Below, piece by piece: positions 9,593 through 21,227 of a stretch of DNA of 64,000 nt; within the stretch, counting starts at the first letter, position 1, and every line of letters starts with the position of its first letter. The notes below the pieces were generated by a model that saw only the letters and a program-made list of their open reading frames with translations, was not told the DNA's origin and searched no databases. The position numbers were made by a program, and so were the translations under genes. Origin of the DNA: Pseudanabaena sp. FACHB-2040 (GTDB lineage: Bacteria; Cyanobacteriota; Cyanobacteriia; Phormidesmidales; Phormidesmidaceae); assembly GCF_014696715.1 (NCBI RefSeq), contig NZ_JACJQO010000001.1:186001-250000 (forward strand), read 5' to 3'.

Positions 9593-11653
9593 TTACAAGG
9601 GCAGCACTGAGCCCTTTTCTGGGGCTGTCGCGCCACTGACCTGAGCGACGACAGCCACTAAAGTATCGGGCTCAACGGGTTTTGTAATGTATAGCAAAAA
9701 TCCTGCTGCTAAAGCCTGTAGCCGATCCTCTTGTCGGCTATGAGCTGATAGTGCGATCGCAGGAATGCTCACCTGGCGCTCAGCCTCAAGCACTTTGACT
9801 TGACCAATTAGCCCATAGCCATCGGCATCCGGCAAGCTAATATCGCTAATCAAGACATCGGGGATAGACTGCTCCAAACACTGAAGCGCCTCCTTGACTG
9901 AGGCGGCTGCCATGACCTGCGCCCCCGCCCCTTCTAAAACCGTTGCAATAAAGTCTCGATTATCGTCATGATCTTCAACCAATAGCACCTGAGTATGCGC
10001 CAGGGAGGGAAGCACCCCCGGTAAATCAGTTTGGGGAGCACAAGGTCCAGCCTCAGCTGGCTGCAGAGAATTTGGCGTCAGGGCAAGGGGCAGGCGAACG
10101 GTGAAGGTTGAGCCTTGCCCCTCGCCCTGGCTATCGGCACAGATCTTGCCACCATGCAGTTCGACTAGGTGATATGCGATCGCAAGTCCCAGTCCCAATC
10201 CCCCATAGACGCGAGTGGTGGTGCTATCCGCCTGACGAAAGCGATCAAACACGTGCGGCAAAAAATCAGCCGGAATGCCAATCCCCGTATCAGTAACCGT
10301 CAGCTCAGCAAACCCTTTATCTCTGACGGCTCCATCGCTAACCGCTGACAACCCTACCGTCACTCGCCCCCCTTCAGGGGTGAATTTAATGGCATTAGAG
10401 AGCAGATTCAGCATAACTTGCTGAAGCCGCTCCGGGTCGCCCAAAACTTTGCCCATTGCCGCATCGAGCTGAGTTTCAACGTGAATCGATTTGGCATCAA
10501 CCAATGGCCGGATCGTCTCCAGCACAAAGCCCAGCAAAGTCGTTAAACTCACAGGGCAAATTGCCAGCCGCAGTTTACCCTGCATCAGTTTAGAAACGTC
10601 TAGCAGATCTTCGATCAGCTTGGCCTGGGAGCAGGCATTGCGATTAATCGTCTCCAAGGCCCGAGTGATCGTTTCTTCATCCAGTTCTCGGGTGAGCAGT
10701 AAGCGAGACCAGCCCAAGGTTGCATTGAGTGGCGTGCGCAGCTCGTGGGAGACCAGCATCAAAAATTCATCTTTCATGCGGTTGGCAGCTTCAGCCTGCT
10801 GCCGCGCAGCCTGTTCCCGAATCATCTGCTCATGGATAGCTTCAGCCTGCTTGCGCTCAGAAATATCCTCAATCGTGCCAACCTGACCCAACAGCTGCCC
10901 ATTATCCGACAGCATCGGGGAGGTGCGCACCTGCACCCAGCGCACATCCCTATCGGGCGTACAAATGCGAAACTCGGTGGAATAGGCCCAGCCCTTGTGC
11001 ATAAAGTCGAGCCAGTCTGGCAAAACGCGATCGCGATCTTCAGGATGCATAAACATGGACCAGCCCAACTTCCAGTTATCCTCTAACCGAAAGCCGCAGA
11101 TCGCTTGACAGCTGGGATTGGTGTAGGTGCAGCGACCGTTTGTATCGGTGAGAAAAATGCCGATGGGAGAACAGGCACTCAGAGAGCGAAACCGTTCCTC
11201 GCTGCGTCTCAACTCATCGTTAATCAGCGTCAGCTGAGCCGCCTGACGCTGCACCTCCATCGTCTTTTTAAACAGGTCTACAAAAACGGCCACCTTAGAG
11301 GTGAGAACGGCTGGATTAATCGGCTTGAGCAGGTAGTCTACTGCCCCCAATGCATAGCCCGTAAAGGCTGACGTTTCGCCCGTACTAAAAGCAGTCAGAA
11401 AAATAATAGGCGTATGGCATGACCGCTCTCGCTGACGAATCAAGGTTGCTGTTTCAAACCCATCAATGCCCGGCATCTGCACATCCAGCAAAATTACGGC
11501 AAAGTCTTGATTCAACAAGCACCGTAGCGCTTCTTCGCCTGAGCGCGCCTTGACCAAATTTTGACCCGGCCGTTCGAGCATGGCCTCTAGGGCAGCCAGG
11601 TTTTCTGGATGATCGTCTACCAGGAGCACATTTACAGTAAAGTCTGACAGCAT
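9593..11653 (-). CDS. Hybrid histidine kinase (REC-PAS-HisKA-HATPase-REC)
   Basis: A 686-aa soluble hybrid kinase flanked by receivers. The N-terminal REC has D57 (ILLDVQMPGIDG). A PAS domain with PAC tail spans about 150-270 (RSLSACSPIGIF to EDISERKQAEA). HisKA carries H303 in LVSHELRTP, followed by HATPase_c (LLSNAIKF, DTGIGI, GGLGLGLAI) and a C-terminal REC (VLLVEDHDDNRD, LISDISLPDADG, and K in YITKPV). REC-first hybrids usually take input from another kinase's phosphotransfer. The gene is third in a run on the minus strand behind the poly-HAMP kinase and CheR, with an 82-bp gap from CheR, so a shared pathway is plausible but unproven. Confidence 0.92.
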   Translation of the reverse strand: MLSDFTVNVLLVDDHPENLAALEAMLERPGQNLVKARSGEEALRCLLNQDFAVILLDVQMPGIDGFETATLIRQRERSCHTPIIFLTAFSTGETSAFTGYALGAVDYLLKPINPAVLTSKVAVFVDLFKKTMEVQRQAAQLTLINDELRRSEERFRSLSACSPIGIFLTDTNGRCTYTNPSCQAICGFRLEDNWKLGWSMFMHPEDRDRVLPDWLDFMHKGWAYSTEFRICTPDRDVRWVQVRTSPMLSDNGQLLGQVGTIEDISERKQAEAIHEQMIREQAARQQAEAANRMKDEFLMLVSHELRTPLNATLGWSRLLLTRELDEETITRALETINRNACSQAKLIEDLLDVSKLMQGKLRLAICPVSLTTLLGFVLETIRPLVDAKSIHVETQLDAAMGKVLGDPERLQQVMLNLLSNAIKFTPEGGRVTVGLSAVSDGAVRDKGFAELTVTDTGIGIPADFLPHVFDRFRQADSTTTRVYGGLGLGLAIAYHLVELHGGKICADSQGEGQGSTFTVRLPLALTPNSLQPAEAGPCAPQTDLPGVLPSLAHTQVLLVEDHDDNRDFIATVLEGAGAQVMAAASVKEALQCLEQSIPDVLISDISLPDADGYGLIGQVKVLEAERQVSIPAIALSAHSRQEDRLQALAAGFLLYITKPVEPDTLVAVVAQVSGATAPEKGSVLPL

Positions 11654-11735
11654 AGAGACATGGGAGCAGGAATGGGATTGGAGTGTGTTTTGTTGACCTA
11701 GGCAGAGGTTTAGTCTAGCCTGAGCTGAGATGGCA

Positions 11736-12632
11736 TTAGGCTACCCTCTGGTAAAGCTTTTCAGACCCATCTAATGTTTTGTAATACGGCGCGCAGGGCG
11801 TGTTAAGCAGCGTTTCTCCTTTCCCCAGTCCTACAATGCCAAATGGGGCCAGGCTCTCGTATAGAAGCTTGTGCACCTGATTTTGGAGCTGCCGATTAAA
11901 GTAAATCAACACGTTACGACACAGAATCACGTTGAACTCATTAAATGACGTATCTGTAACCAGGTTGTGCATCGAGAAAACAATCTTTTCCTTGAGAAAA
12001 GAGCGAAAGATGACGCTGTCATAGGCCACTGTGTAATATTGCGAAAATGACTGCTTCCCTCCGGCTTTGAGATAGAGCTGCGTGTATTTCTGCATGACCT
12101 CTAGCGGGAATACGCCTGTCTTAGCTTGCCGCAATACCTGTTCATTCATATCTGTTGCGTAGATACGGCAGCGAGAATACAGCCCTTCTTCATGCAGCAA
12201 AATGGCCAGGGAATAAACTTCTTCTCCTGTTGAGCAGCCTGCATGCCAAATGCGAATGAAGGGACAGCTTTTTAGGAGCGGCACGGCCTTGGCCCGAAAA
12301 GCCCGATAAAACTCCGGATCGCGAAACATCGACGTAACGTTTACGGTTAACCCCAGAAGAAATCGCTCCATACAGTCTGGTTCATGCAGCAATCGCGCCA
12401 GCAGCTCAGAAATCGTACTGAGCCGCTCGGCCCGAACCACATTCCAAATCCGTCGTTTTAGAGAAGCCATTGCATAGTTTCGAAAGTCAAACCCGTAGTA
12501 GCGGTAGATGCCCTCCAAGAGAAGCTGAATTTCGATGTCTTCGAGTTCCTGCATGAGGGAATTGAAATTGGGAGCAGTTGGCTTGAGGCTAGGGCTGGTT
12601 TCTACAGCCCTAGCCGCTATTGGTAAAGCCAA
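11736..12632 (-). CDS. CheR-type protein-glutamate O-methyltransferase
   Basis: A 298-aa CheR homologue, expected to methylate glutamate side chains using S-adenosylmethionine. The N-terminal CheR helical domain ([21 protein letters not shown]) precedes the SAM fold with motif [20 protein letters not shown], the acidic IYATDMN motif and the family signature [12 protein letters not shown] start at 12632 overlaps the end of the poly-HAMP kinase gene by 16 bp; an ATG at 12554 (residue 27) is an alternative that keeps all domains. The overlap implies translational coupling. No methyl-accepting chemotaxis protein, CheB, CheW or CheA lies nearby, so the target may be the HAMP-rich kinase itself; that is inference. 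Confidence 0.9.
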   Translation of the reverse strand: MALPIAARAVETSPSLKPTAPNFNSLMQELEDIEIQLLLEGIYRYYGFDFRNYAMASLKRRIWNVVRAERLSTISELLARLLHEPDCMERFLLGLTVNVTSMFRDPEFYRAFRAKAVPLLKSCPFIRIWHAGCSTGEEVYSLAILLHEEGLYSRCRIYATDMNEQVLRQAKTGVFPLEVMQKYTQLYLKAGGKQSFSQYYTVAYDSVIFRSFLKEKIVFSMHNLVTDTSFNEFNVILCRNVLIYFNRQLQNQVHKLLYESLAPFGIVGLGKGETLLNTPCAPYYKTLDGSEKLYQRVA

Positions 12633-15600
12633 ACCCGCAGCAGCGACAGCAGCTGCTCGGTGTCTACAGGTTTGGTGATGTAGTCTGAGGCCCCCGCTTC
12701 AATACACTTCTCGCGATCGCCTTTCATCGCCTTGGCCGTTAAGGCAATAATGGGCAAATTGCTGAACTGTTCGACCTTTCGGATGTGACCAATGGTTTGA
12801 TAACCGTCCATTTCGGGCATCATCACGTCCATAATGACAAGATCGACGTCCGAATTATTCTGCAGCAGGGTGATGCCATCTCGCCCATTTTCGGCGTAAA
12901 CAACCTGCATTTGATGACGCTCCAACAGACTCGTCAGAGCAAAAATATTGCGAACATCGTCATCGACAATTAGAACTTTTTTCTCCGCTAGCACAGGATC
13001 GCTTTGCTGCAGATGCTCTAGCATCATCCGCTGGGGGGCAGGTAAGTTGGTCTGCATCCGGTGCAAAAACAAAGACGTTTCATCTAGCAGACGTTCGGGA
13101 GATTTAACGTCTTTGATGATGATGGTGTCTGAAATCCGGCGCAGCTCGGTTTCCTCTTCTGGCGTCAGTTCTTTGCCGGTGTAAACAATGATCGGCAGGT
13201 GCCTCAGCTGAAGTTCCTGGTGGATTCTCTCGATTAGCTCAAAGCCCGTCATGTCAGGCAGTCCGAGATCGAGCACTAGGCAGTCATAGGGTCTGGTGCG
13301 CAGAGCCTCTAGCGCTTCTGCTCCTGTACCGACAGCCGTACTAGCAACATCGGTGTTACCGATCAGCTCGGCAATACTGTGGCTTTGGGATTGGTCGTCT
13401 TCCACAATAAGCAGGTTTCTGACTGGACGCTCAATGAACTGCTTGATGTCGGTTAGGGCTTGAGAAATAGATTCACTGCTGATGGGTTTTTGCAGAAACG
13501 CCAGAGCACCCTGCTGCAGACCCCGTCTCTGACCATCTTCAATAGACATCAGGTGAACCGGAATATGGCGGGTTGACAGCTCATGCTTGAGCCGATCTAG
13601 AACCATCCAGCCATCCATCATGGGCAGGCGAATGTCGAGCATGATGGCGGAGGGTTTGAACTCTCGAGCTAAAGCCAGGCCAGCATCACCTCGGGTAGCC
13701 ACGATGCCCTTAAATCCATTTTGTCGGGCCATATCTAGCAAAATGCTAGCAAAGTTGAGATCGTCCTCCACAATCAGCAGTGCATGATCACCGGGCTGCA
13801 GCGTATCGCGATCGTCTTCGATTTCCTGCTCTAGCAGCAGGGTCGAGAGGGGCTCGGAAGGTGCGGGGCTGACAGCAGGTTGCCAGCTGGTTCCGGGTAG
13901 AGCTAGAGGCTGCCGTTGCGGCTCTATAGAACCGTCTAGCCATCGCGTGTCTCCACTGCCCTGGTATGAACGCTCCATCAAACTGCGATCGCCTTCGCGA
14001 CCTCGGGGATGGGGGTGGGGCAGATAGAGCGTGAACGTGCTGCCCCGGTTGAGTTCGCTGACCAGCTTAATTTCACCCTGCAGCAGACGGGTAATCTCTC
14101 GGCTAATCGATAGGCCGAGGCCAGTGCCGCCATAGCGGCGGCTGGTGGTGCCGTCTACCTGCTGGAAGGCTTCAAAGATGATCTGCTGCTTGTCAACCGG
14201 AATACCAATGCCCGTATCTGTAACGGCAAAGGTAATCACCTGCTCAGCGTTACTCAGGGCCTCGTTGTTGGGGCTCCATCCCTGAGCGGCTACACCAATA
14301 TCGAGCTGCACCTGACCCTGATCCGTGAACTTAAAGGCATTTGCCAGCAGATTTTTCAGCACCTGCTGCAGCCGCTTCGAATCGGTGTACAGGGCCTTGG
14401 GTAGCCGCTCATCTAGGCGAATTGCGAAGTCTAGCTGCTTGTCTTGAGCCACTTGGTGGAAGGTACGCTCGATATGGCTGCGCAGATCTGTAAAGGTCAA
14501 AGGCTCAATCTCGACCGATAGGGTGCCTGACTCAATCTTGGCTAGATCGAGGATGTCGTTGATTAACTCCAGCAAATCCGCCCCCGAAGAATGAATCGTG
14601 CGGGCATACTCAACCTGTTTCTGAGTCAGATTACTCTCGCTGTTGTCGGAGAGCAGCCGCGCCAAAATCAGCAGACTGTTGAGCGGCGTTCGCAGCTCGT
14701 GAGACATGTTGGCCAGAAATTCTGACTTGTATTTGGAGGTGAGCGCTAGCTGCTCTGCCTTGTCTTCTAAAGAGAGACGAGCTCGCTCGATTTCCTGGTT
14801 TTTACGCTCCACTTCCCGTTTTTGCAGCACCAGTAGCTCTGCTTTTTCCTCTAGCTCCTCGTTGGTCTGCTGTAGCTGTTCTTGCTGGTTCTTGAGCAGT
14901 TCCTCCGAGGCCTTGAGCGATTGGGCCTGCTGCTCTAGCCGCTGGTTGGTCTCGGTCAGCTCTTTTTGCTGAGTTTGCAGCTCTTCTGCCAGAGATTGAG
15001 ACTGCTTGAGCAGTTCCTCAGTTCGCATGCTGGCTGCAATCGTATTGAGCACGATCGCAATGCTCTCTGTTAGCTGATCGAAGAAGGTCAGGTGGATTTC
15101 ACTAAAGCGATGGAAGGAGGCCAACTCAATCACCGCCGTGACCTGCCCCTCAAACAGCACGGGCAGCACAACCACATTGAGCGGGCTGGCTTCACCGAGC
15201 CCCGAGCTGATTTTGATGTAGTCTGACGGGACTTCGGTGAGCAGAATGCGCTCTTTTTCTAGGGCGCACTGGCCGACCAGCCCTTCGCCCAGGTGGAAGC
15301 GGTTGGCCAGGTGCTTGCGCTCCCGGTAGGCGTAGGTGCTGATCAGCTTGAGGTAGGAGGATTGGCTGTCACTCGCCTCCATCAGGTAAAACATGCCGTG
15401 CTGGGCAAATACCAGCGGGGCTAGCTCAGAGAGGATGAGCTTGGACACCGTTTCGAGATCGCGCTGGCCCTGCAGCATGCGGGTGAACTTAGCCAGGTTA
15501 GTCTTGAGCCAGTCTTGCTCGGTGTTCTTCTGGGTTGTTTCCCGCAGGTTGGCAATCATCTGGTTGATGTTGTCTTTGAGGGCGGCCACTTCCCCTAGGG

Positions 15601-18600
15601 CTTCGACTGAAATGGAGCGCGTAAGGTCACCCTTGGTTACAGCCGTGGCGACTTCTGCGATCGCACGTACCTGAGTCGTCAGGTTGGCCGCCATCGCGTT
15701 TACGTTGTCGGTCAGGTCGCGCCAGGTGCCTGCTGCGCCAGGGACTTTGGCCTGTCCGCCCAGCTTGCCTTCAATACCCACCTCGCGGGCGACCGTCGTC
15801 ACCTGATCGGCGAAGGTGGCAAGCGTGCCGATCATCTCGTTGATCGTATCGGCCAGGGTTTCGATTTCGCCCTTGGCATCTAGCATTAGCTGGCGTTTTA
15901 GGTCGCCGTTGGCAACTGCCGTTACAACTTTGGCGATGCCTCGCACCTGGGCTGTGAGGTTGCCCGCCATTGAGTTCACGTTGTCGGTCAGGTCTTTCCA
16001 GACTCCGGCCACGCCCATGACGTTGGCCTGCCCGCCCAGCTTACCTTCAGTGCCCACTTCCCGAGCCACACGGGTCACCTCAGAAGCAAAGGAGCTGAGC
16101 TGGTCCACCATCGTGTTGATCGTGTTTTTCAGGTCTAGAATCTCACCTTTGACGTCAACCGTGATTTTCTTGGAGAGGTCGCCACCTGCGATCGCAGTTG
16201 CCACCTCAGCAATGTTCCTCACCTGAGCCGTGAGGTTGCCCGCCATTAGGTTCACGTTGTCGGTCAGGTCCTTCCAGGTGCCCGCTACGCCTTTTACATA
16301 GGCTTGCCCACCTAGCTTGCCTTCGGTGCCCACTTCCCGAGCCACCCGAGTCACCTCCGAGGCAAACGAGTTGAGCTGATCCACCATCGTATTGATCGTG
16401 TCTTTTAGCTCTAGGATCTCGCCTTTGACATCAACGGTGATTTTTTTAGACAGGTCGCCATTAGCGACTGCCGTAGTCACTTCGGCGATGTTCCTCACCT
16501 GGGCTGTTAGGCTGCCCGCCATGAAGTTTACAGAATCGGTTAGGTCTTTCCAGGTGCCTGCCACGCCTCGAACTTCGGCCTGCCCACCCAGCTTGCCCTC
16601 AGCCCCTACTTCTCGAGCCACCCGAGTCACCTCGGAGGCAAAGGAGTTGAGCTGGTCCACCATGGTATTGACCGTGTTCTTCAGCTCTAGGATCTCGCCC
16701 TTCACGTCAACCGTGATCTTCTTCGAGAGATCACCGTTAGCTACCGCCGTAGTCACTTCGGCAATATTTCGCACCTGCCCCGTCAGGTTACCTGCCATCG
16801 AGTTCACGGAATCAGTCAAATCCTTCCAGGTGCCTGCCACACCTCGGACATCGGCCTGCACGCCCAGCTTGCCTTCAGTGCCCACCTCACGGGCGACCCG
16901 AGTCACCTCCGAGGCAAACGAGCTGAGCTGATCGACCATCGTGTTGATCGTGTCTTTTAGCTCTAAAATCTCGCCCTTGACATCAACCGTGATTTTCTTG
17001 GACAGGTCGCCGTTAGCTACAGCCGTAGTCACCTCAGCGATGTTCCTCACCTGGGCGGTCAGGTTACCCGCCATTGAGTTCACAGAATCGGTCAGGTCTT
17101 TCCAAGTACCCGCCACACCTCGAACTTCGGCCTGCACGCCTAGCTTGCCTTCGGTGCCCACCTCGCGAGCCACCCGGGTCACCTCGGAGGCAAAGGAGTT
17201 GAGCTGGTCCACCATGATGTTGATAGTGTTTTTCAGCTCTAAAATCTCGCCTCTAACATCAACCGTGATTTTCTTGGACAAATCACCGTTAGCTACCGCC
17301 GTAGTCACTTCAGCGATGTTCCTTACCTGGGCTGTCAGGTTGCCCGCCATCGAGTTCACGGAATCGGTCAAGTCTTTCCAGGTGCCCGCCACGCCTCGCA
17401 CATCGGCCTGCACTCCCAGCTTGCCTTCTGAGCCTACCTCACGAGCTACGCGGGTCACCTCAGAAGCAAACGAGCTAAGCTGGTCCACCATCGTATTGAT
17501 CGTGTCTTTTAGCTCTAAAATCTCGCCCTTGACATCAACCGTGATCTTCTTAGACAAATCGCCGTTAGCTACCGCAGTAGTCACCTCAGCGATGTTCCTT
17601 ACCTGGGCCGTCAGGTTGCCCGCCATGAAGTTCACAGAGTCAGTCAGATCCTTCCAAGTGCCTGCTACCCCCGGCACCTGAGCCTGGCCGCCCAACTTAC
17701 CTTCGGCCCCTACTTCTCGGGCTACCCGAGTCACCTCTGAGGCAAACGAGTTGAGCTGATCCACCATGATGTTGATGGTGTTTTTCAGCTCTAGGATCTC
17801 GCCTTTCACATTCACTGTAATTTTCTTCGAGAGGTCGCCGGTTGCGATCGCAGTTGCTACCTCAGCGATGTTCCTCACCTGTCCCGTCAGGTTGCCTGCC
17901 ATCAGGTTCACGTTGTCGGTCAGGTCTTTCCAGGTGCCTGCTACGCCTGGCACTTCGGCCTGTACTCCGAGCTTACCTTCGGTGCCTACTTCGCGGGCCA
18001 CCCGAGTTACCTCCGAGGCAAAGGAGTTGAGCTGGTCCACCATCGTGTTGATCGTGTCTTTTAGCTCTAAGATCTCGCCTTTGACATCGACGGTGATCTT
18101 TTTAGACAGGTCGCCATTAGCTACCGCAGTAGTCACTTCAGCAATGTTCCTCACCTGGGCTGTCAAGCTGCCCGCCATGAAGTTCACAGAATCGGTCAGG
18201 TCTTTCCAAGTGCCTGCCACGCCTCGGACTTGGGCTTGTCCGCCCAGCTTGCCCTCAGCCCCCACTTCTCGGGCGACCCGAGTCACCTCGGAGGCAAAGG
18301 AGTTGAGCTGGTCCACCATTGTGTTGACCGTGTTTTTCAGCTCTAAGATCTCGCCTTTGACATCGACGGTGATCTTCTTAGACAGGTCGCCATTAGCCAC
18401 TGCCGTGGTCACTTCAGCGATGTTCCTCACCTGGGCCGTCAGGTTGCCTGCCATCGAGTTCACGGAGTCGGTCAGGTCTTTCCAGGTGCCCGCCACGCCC
18501 CGGACTTCGGCCTGCACGCCCAGCTTACCTTCGGTGCCTACCTCGCGAGCTACGCGGGTCACCTCAGAGGCAAAGGAGTTGAGCTGATCCACCATGATGT

Positions 18601-19315
18601 TGATGGTGTTTTTCAGCTCTAAAATCTCACCTTTAACATTCACCGTGATTTTCTTAGACAGATCGCCATTGGCAACTGCCGTGGTCACTTCGGCGATGTT
18701 CCTCACCTGGGCTGTCAGGTTGCCCGCCATCAGGTTGACAGAATCGGTCAGGTCTTTCCACGTGCCTGCAACCCCTGGCACCTCGGCCTGCACGCCTAGC
18801 TTGCCTTCGGTGCCTACCTCGCGGGCCACGCGAGTCACTTCTGAGGCAAAGGAGTTGAGCTGCTCCACCATCGTATTGACGATATGGGCCGTTTGCAGAA
18901 ACTCTCCCTGCAGCGGCCTGCTCTCGATTTCGGTCGCAATTGTTTGAGACAAGTCGCCATTAGCCACCGCTCGAATCACGCGGGCCGTTTCTGCTGTTGG
19001 CTGCACCAAGTCTGTGATGAGCGCGTTCACAGATTTAAAGCAGGCATGCCAGGAGCCTTTGGCACCGCTCAGCGAGGCCCGTTCGTTCAGCTTGCCCTCT
19101 TTGCCCACAACCGTACTAACGCGCTCTAGCTCTGCTGCGGTGCGCTCGTTGATCTCAATGATGTCGTTGAGCGTGTCCGCGATTTTTCCGGCAATGCCTG
19201 TTTGGTCAATTGGCATCCGAGCTGAAAAATTGCCTTTCTTGACCTCTGAAAGCACATGTAAGAGTTGTTTAAGATCGAGAGAATCGGCATCACTCGCGAC
19301 TCGTGCAGTTGGCAT
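12617..19315 (-). CDS. Giant soluble poly-HAMP hybrid histidine kinase (HAMPx13+, GAF, HisKA, HATPase, RECx3)
   Basis: A 2232-aa hybrid kinase. After an N-terminal HAMP-like segment and a divergent repeat (residues 1-153), twelve 92-residue HAMP units occupy 154-1257. A GAF domain (about 1275-1425) and a long Gln/Glu-rich coiled coil (about 1430-1525) follow. HisKA has H1539 in NMSHELRTP; HATPase_c shows [14 protein letters not shown] and GGTGLGLSI. Three receivers end the protein, with acceptor motifs [16 protein letters not shown] and VIMDVMMP. No membrane helix is visible, so it is cytosolic. The layout recalls group III fungal kinases (Nik1/BOS1 type, osmosensing, 5-9 HAMPs) and other bacterial poly-HAMP kinases; the input here is unknown. 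ATG start at 19313-19315. It overlaps cheR downstream. Confidence 0.93.
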   Translation of the reverse strand: MPTARVASDADSLDLKQLLHVLSEVKKGNFSARMPIDQTGIAGKIADTLNDIIEINERTAAELERVSTVVGKEGKLNERASLSGAKGSWHACFKSVNALITDLVQPTAETARVIRAVANGDLSQTIATEIESRPLQGEFLQTAHIVNTMVEQLNSFASEVTRVAREVGTEGKLGVQAEVPGVAGTWKDLTDSVNLMAGNLTAQVRNIAEVTTAVANGDLSKKITVNVKGEILELKNTINIMVDQLNSFASEVTRVAREVGTEGKLGVQAEVRGVAGTWKDLTDSVNSMAGNLTAQVRNIAEVTTAVANGDLSKKITVDVKGEILELKNTVNTMVDQLNSFASEVTRVAREVGAEGKLGGQAQVRGVAGTWKDLTDSVNFMAGSLTAQVRNIAEVTTAVANGDLSKKITVDVKGEILELKDTINTMVDQLNSFASEVTRVAREVGTEGKLGVQAEVPGVAGTWKDLTDNVNLMAGNLTGQVRNIAEVATAIATGDLSKKITVNVKGEILELKNTINIMVDQLNSFASEVTRVAREVGAEGKLGGQAQVPGVAGTWKDLTDSVNFMAGNLTAQVRNIAEVTTAVANGDLSKKITVDVKGEILELKDTINTMVDQLSSFASEVTRVAREVGSEGKLGVQADVRGVAGTWKDLTDSVNSMAGNLTAQVRNIAEVTTAVANGDLSKKITVDVRGEILELKNTINIMVDQLNSFASEVTRVAREVGTEGKLGVQAEVRGVAGTWKDLTDSVNSMAGNLTAQVRNIAEVTTAVANGDLSKKITVDVKGEILELKDTINTMVDQLSSFASEVTRVAREVGTEGKLGVQADVRGVAGTWKDLTDSVNSMAGNLTGQVRNIAEVTTAVANGDLSKKITVDVKGEILELKNTVNTMVDQLNSFASEVTRVAREVGAEGKLGGQAEVRGVAGTWKDLTDSVNFMAGSLTAQVRNIAEVTTAVANGDLSKKITVDVKGEILELKDTINTMVDQLNSFASEVTRVAREVGTEGKLGGQAYVKGVAGTWKDLTDNVNLMAGNLTAQVRNIAEVATAIAGGDLSKKITVDVKGEILDLKNTINTMVDQLSSFASEVTRVAREVGTEGKLGGQANVMGVAGVWKDLTDNVNSMAGNLTAQVRGIAKVVTAVANGDLKRQLMLDAKGEIETLADTINEMIGTLATFADQVTTVAREVGIEGKLGGQAKVPGAAGTWRDLTDNVNAMAANLTTQVRAIAEVATAVTKGDLTRSISVEALGEVAALKDNINQMIANLRETTQKNTEQDWLKTNLAKFTRMLQGQRDLETVSKLILSELAPLVFAQHGMFYLMEASDSQSSYLKLISTYAYRERKHLANRFHLGEGLVGQCALEKERILLTEVPSDYIKISSGLGEASPLNVVVLPVLFEGQVTAVIELASFHRFSEIHLTFFDQLTESIAIVLNTIAASMRTEELLKQSQSLAEELQTQQKELTETNQRLEQQAQSLKASEELLKNQQEQLQQTNEELEEKAELLVLQKREVERKNQEIERARLSLEDKAEQLALTSKYKSEFLANMSHELRTPLNSLLILARLLSDNSESNLTQKQVEYARTIHSSGADLLELINDILDLAKIESGTLSVEIEPLTFTDLRSHIERTFHQVAQDKQLDFAIRLDERLPKALYTDSKRLQQVLKNLLANAFKFTDQGQVQLDIGVAAQGWSPNNEALSNAEQVITFAVTDTGIGIPVDKQQIIFEAFQQVDGTTSRRYGGTGLGLSISREITRLLQGEIKLVSELNRGSTFTLYLPHPHPRGREGDRSLMERSYQGSGDTRWLDGSIEPQRQPLALPGTSWQPAVSPAPSEPLSTLLLEQEIEDDRDTLQPGDHALLIVEDDLNFASILLDMARQNGFKGIVATRGDAGLALAREFKPSAIMLDIRLPMMDGWMVLDRLKHELSTRHIPVHLMSIEDGQRRGLQQGALAFLQKPISSESISQALTDIKQFIERPVRNLLIVEDDQSQSHSIAELIGNTDVASTAVGTGAEALEALRTRPYDCLVLDLGLPDMTGFELIERIHQELQLRHLPIIVYTGKELTPEEETELRRISDTIIIKDVKSPERLLDETSLFLHRMQTNLPAPQRMMLEHLQQSDPVLAEKKVLIVDDDVRNIFALTSLLERHQMQVVYAENGRDGITLLQNNSDVDLVIMDVMMPEMDGYQTIGHIRKVEQFSNLPIIALTAKAMKGDREKCIEAGASDYITKPVDTEQLLSLLRVWLYQ
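15545..18856 (-). repeat. Twelve tandem 276-bp coding repeats (poly-HAMP array)
   Basis: This 3312-bp block is twelve in-frame 276-bp units with no spacer, encoding HAMP modules with the recurring sequence [12 protein letters not shown]...EGKLG...[12 protein letters not shown] and [13 protein letters not shown]. Units 1-10 are very alike; units 11 and 12 (C-terminal side) diverge. Third-position differences between units argue against a recent single expansion. The array is a likely site of recombination and of assembly collapse. Confidence 0.95.
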
Positions 19316-19610
19316 TGCTTAATCCTCTGAAAACGAGTTCAGTGCTAGACGGAGCGTTACAAAACATAATCTCTGCCGGGCAAACGAGGCAGAGGCAATT
19401 CAAGCCATTATTCTGCAGTACGGCAGCCTGCAACTTCTATCTATCGATAGAGGCCAAGTTAAACTTACATGCGGTACTAAACAGGTTTTACTTCCCACTT
19501 TTGGTTGAAGGAGATTGGATTAACGTCCGCCTTAAACCCTGATTAAAACGGTTTTGAAACCAGTTTTCAGCTCGTTCGGCCCAATTTGAAAATTTACGTA
19601 GAGGCATTCC
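19316..19610. other. 295-bp divergent intergenic region
   Basis: The gap lies between the poly-HAMP kinase (-) and the small 107-aa gene (+) and should contain both promoters. I see no ORF and no strong hairpin. An ATCGAT palindrome lies within TATCTATCGATAGA near 19439-19452. Confidence 0.35.
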
Positions 19611-19934
19611 TTGCAAAATAACGCAGAAGAAATCAAAAAGCTGTTGGGGATTGACTTAGGCAGCTTAACCAACGCAGTGGTTCAGGCTGTGGTTCGGGCA
19701 GAGCAAACCCAGTCGAAGGAAGACGCCCTCTTAATTCGAGACGAGCTGCACCGCTTACCAGACTACCTGATGACGGAAGTTTTAAATGACGTAATTATTG
19801 GGCTGGTGAAAGTTGATCCAAATTTGTGCCGCTGGTTTATTTTAGACGTCTTTTTACAGGATGCCGAGCCTGAAGGAAGGGCTGATGTCGCAGAACGAAT
19901 CAACTTACTGCTGGCAGATTTACAGTCTTCCTGA
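19611..19934 (+). CDS. Hypothetical small protein, 107 aa
   Basis: I do not recognise this acidic, soluble protein. It begins at a TTG (19611) and reads NNAEEIKKLLGIDLGSL, with a helical middle and a C-terminal FLQDAEPEGRADVAERI segment. It has no cysteine-rich motif, signal peptide or membrane helix. It sits alone, divergent from the poly-HAMP kinase and convergent with the GST-like gene 72 bp on. Coding character is supported by the long open frame and by codon use like its neighbours. A link to the kinase is possible from position only. Confidence 0.6.
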   Translation: MQNNAEEIKKLLGIDLGSLTNAVVQAVVRAEQTQSKEDALLIRDELHRLPDYLMTEVLNDVIIGLVKVDPNLCRWFILDVFLQDAEPEGRADVAERINLLLADLQSS

Positions 19935-20006
19935 TTGGACCAGCGGCAGAGTTGAACTCTATGAGTATTGGAGCACCGCTACTGCTCGCTAGATTGGAGA
20001 AATCCC

Positions 20007-21227
20007 TTAACTCCGCACGAAGTTCAGCGGATCTTGGTCGCGGCGATGCCGAACGGGAATAGGAGCGCCCTGACGATCACCCACTAACGCAGCGGTTTTT
20101 TCTAAGGCGTCTCTTAGCCGCTTGGCTGCGTAGATCGACATATCGCGGGGCACGTTGATGCGATCGCACAAATACCTCAAAGCTGTATCCGATCCAGACG
20201 GCGGCGGGCACACCTGGCCGGTCATCATGTGAGTGAGGGCACAGCGCAGCGCCTGATCAAACAGATCGTCATCGGCAGGGTTGACCTTAACAATGTTGTC
20301 GCGGTGCCGAATCACGCGGTGAAGGGCTTCCATGCGAGAGGTTTCCGGCTCAGGGTAGGTCACATCGGGCAGACCGAACCAGGGGCCTCTATCTACCCGC
20401 TGCTTGTTGAGCAGCATTTGAGGCTCGCCGTTTTCGTAGCAGCCTCCCATCTGGGGCGGTAAGTCGTGAACGTGAGTGTGGAAGTCGCTTTGGGTGCCGC
20501 AATAGGTGGAGCGGCTCTCCATGCCATCAAACCAGGCCGCCATGCGGGGGTTCTCCTCTCGCAGAGAATAGCCTTTGTAGTAGTAAAGGCTGGCATTCAT
20601 GCGTTCGACATAGGGCGTGAAGACGACATCGGCAGTGCTAAACTCCTCCAAGAAATAAGGGCCGGGCGTGCGGCCCAGGGCTTCTTCAACCTTGGCCATA
20701 ACCGCTGTAAACTGCTCTCGGCTGCGCTGTTCCTCACTCGCAGAGCGGGCCGGATAGCAAAGCCAAGTACACCAAGCTCTAAACAACAGCCGCTCTAGCT
20801 GCCGCAACGGCACGACCTTAGGATCGCCCATGCCCCAAGTTAAGGGGCCAAAGACCTGCTCCAGGGCGATCAAAATGTCATCGCTTTCGGTAATCAGGCG
20901 ACCGTCTAACTCTAGGGCGGGCAGCATTCCCGAAGGCACCTTGCGCTTGTACCAGCTCTCTTTCTGCCCGTAGCAGAACATGGTGACTTTTTCGATGCGG
21001 TAGGGAATCTGCTTTTCCTCCAGCCACAGCCAAATTTTTTGGCAGTAGGGGCACCAGGCATGGTTGTCGCGGTACAGCGTCACCCGCACATCAGATTCGG
21101 ACTGGCCAAAGAGACGCAGCCGGGCCTGAGCATTGGTTGGCCCATTGACGGTATCGAGCTGAAAATGGTCGAGAGCTTCAAGCTCTGACCAGCTTAGGGG
21201 CGCAAGGGTGGTGGAGGCGGATGTCAT
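20007..21227 (-). CDS. Glutathione S-transferase-like protein (long cyanobacterial/plant form)
   Basis: A 406-aa protein with an N-terminal thioredoxin-like GST domain: [16 protein letters not shown] (a CPYC redox motif), [13 protein letters not shown] (the cis-proline region) and ITESDDIL. An all-helical GST C-domain follows, and the last 120 residues are an extra segment. Such long GSTs occur in cyanobacteria and plastids; substrates are generally unknown. The frame is open up to an ATG at 21287, but the 20 extra residues look unconserved, so the ATG at 21225-21227 (reading [18 protein letters not shown]) is preferred. The CPYC motif favours a glutaredoxin/omega-type Cys mechanism over a Tyr/Ser type; that is inference. 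Confidence 0.85.
   Translation of the reverse strand: MTSASTTLAPLSWSELEALDHFQLDTVNGPTNAQARLRLFGQSESDVRVTLYRDNHAWCPYCQKIWLWLEEKQIPYRIEKVTMFCYGQKESWYKRKVPSGMLPALELDGRLITESDDILIALEQVFGPLTWGMGDPKVVPLRQLERLLFRAWCTWLCYPARSASEEQRSREQFTAVMAKVEEALGRTPGPYFLEEFSTADVVFTPYVERMNASLYYYKGYSLREENPRMAAWFDGMESRSTYCGTQSDFHTHVHDLPPQMGGCYENGEPQMLLNKQRVDRGPWFGLPDVTYPEPETSRMEALHRVIRHRDNIVKVNPADDDLFDQALRCALTHMMTGQVCPPPSGSDTALRYLCDRINVPRDMSIYAAKRLRDALEKTAALVGDRQGAPIPVRHRRDQDPLNFVRS

Noticed and set aside
15545-18856. CRISPR-like regular repeat
   Set aside because: The 276-bp units are contiguous, coding and without spacers.
15393-19322. Long open frames on the plus strand across the poly-HAMP array
   Set aside because: They are antisense shadows that exist because the minus-strand repeat is regular; their products are repetitive Ser/Thr-rich low-complexity sequence and no start signal is seen.
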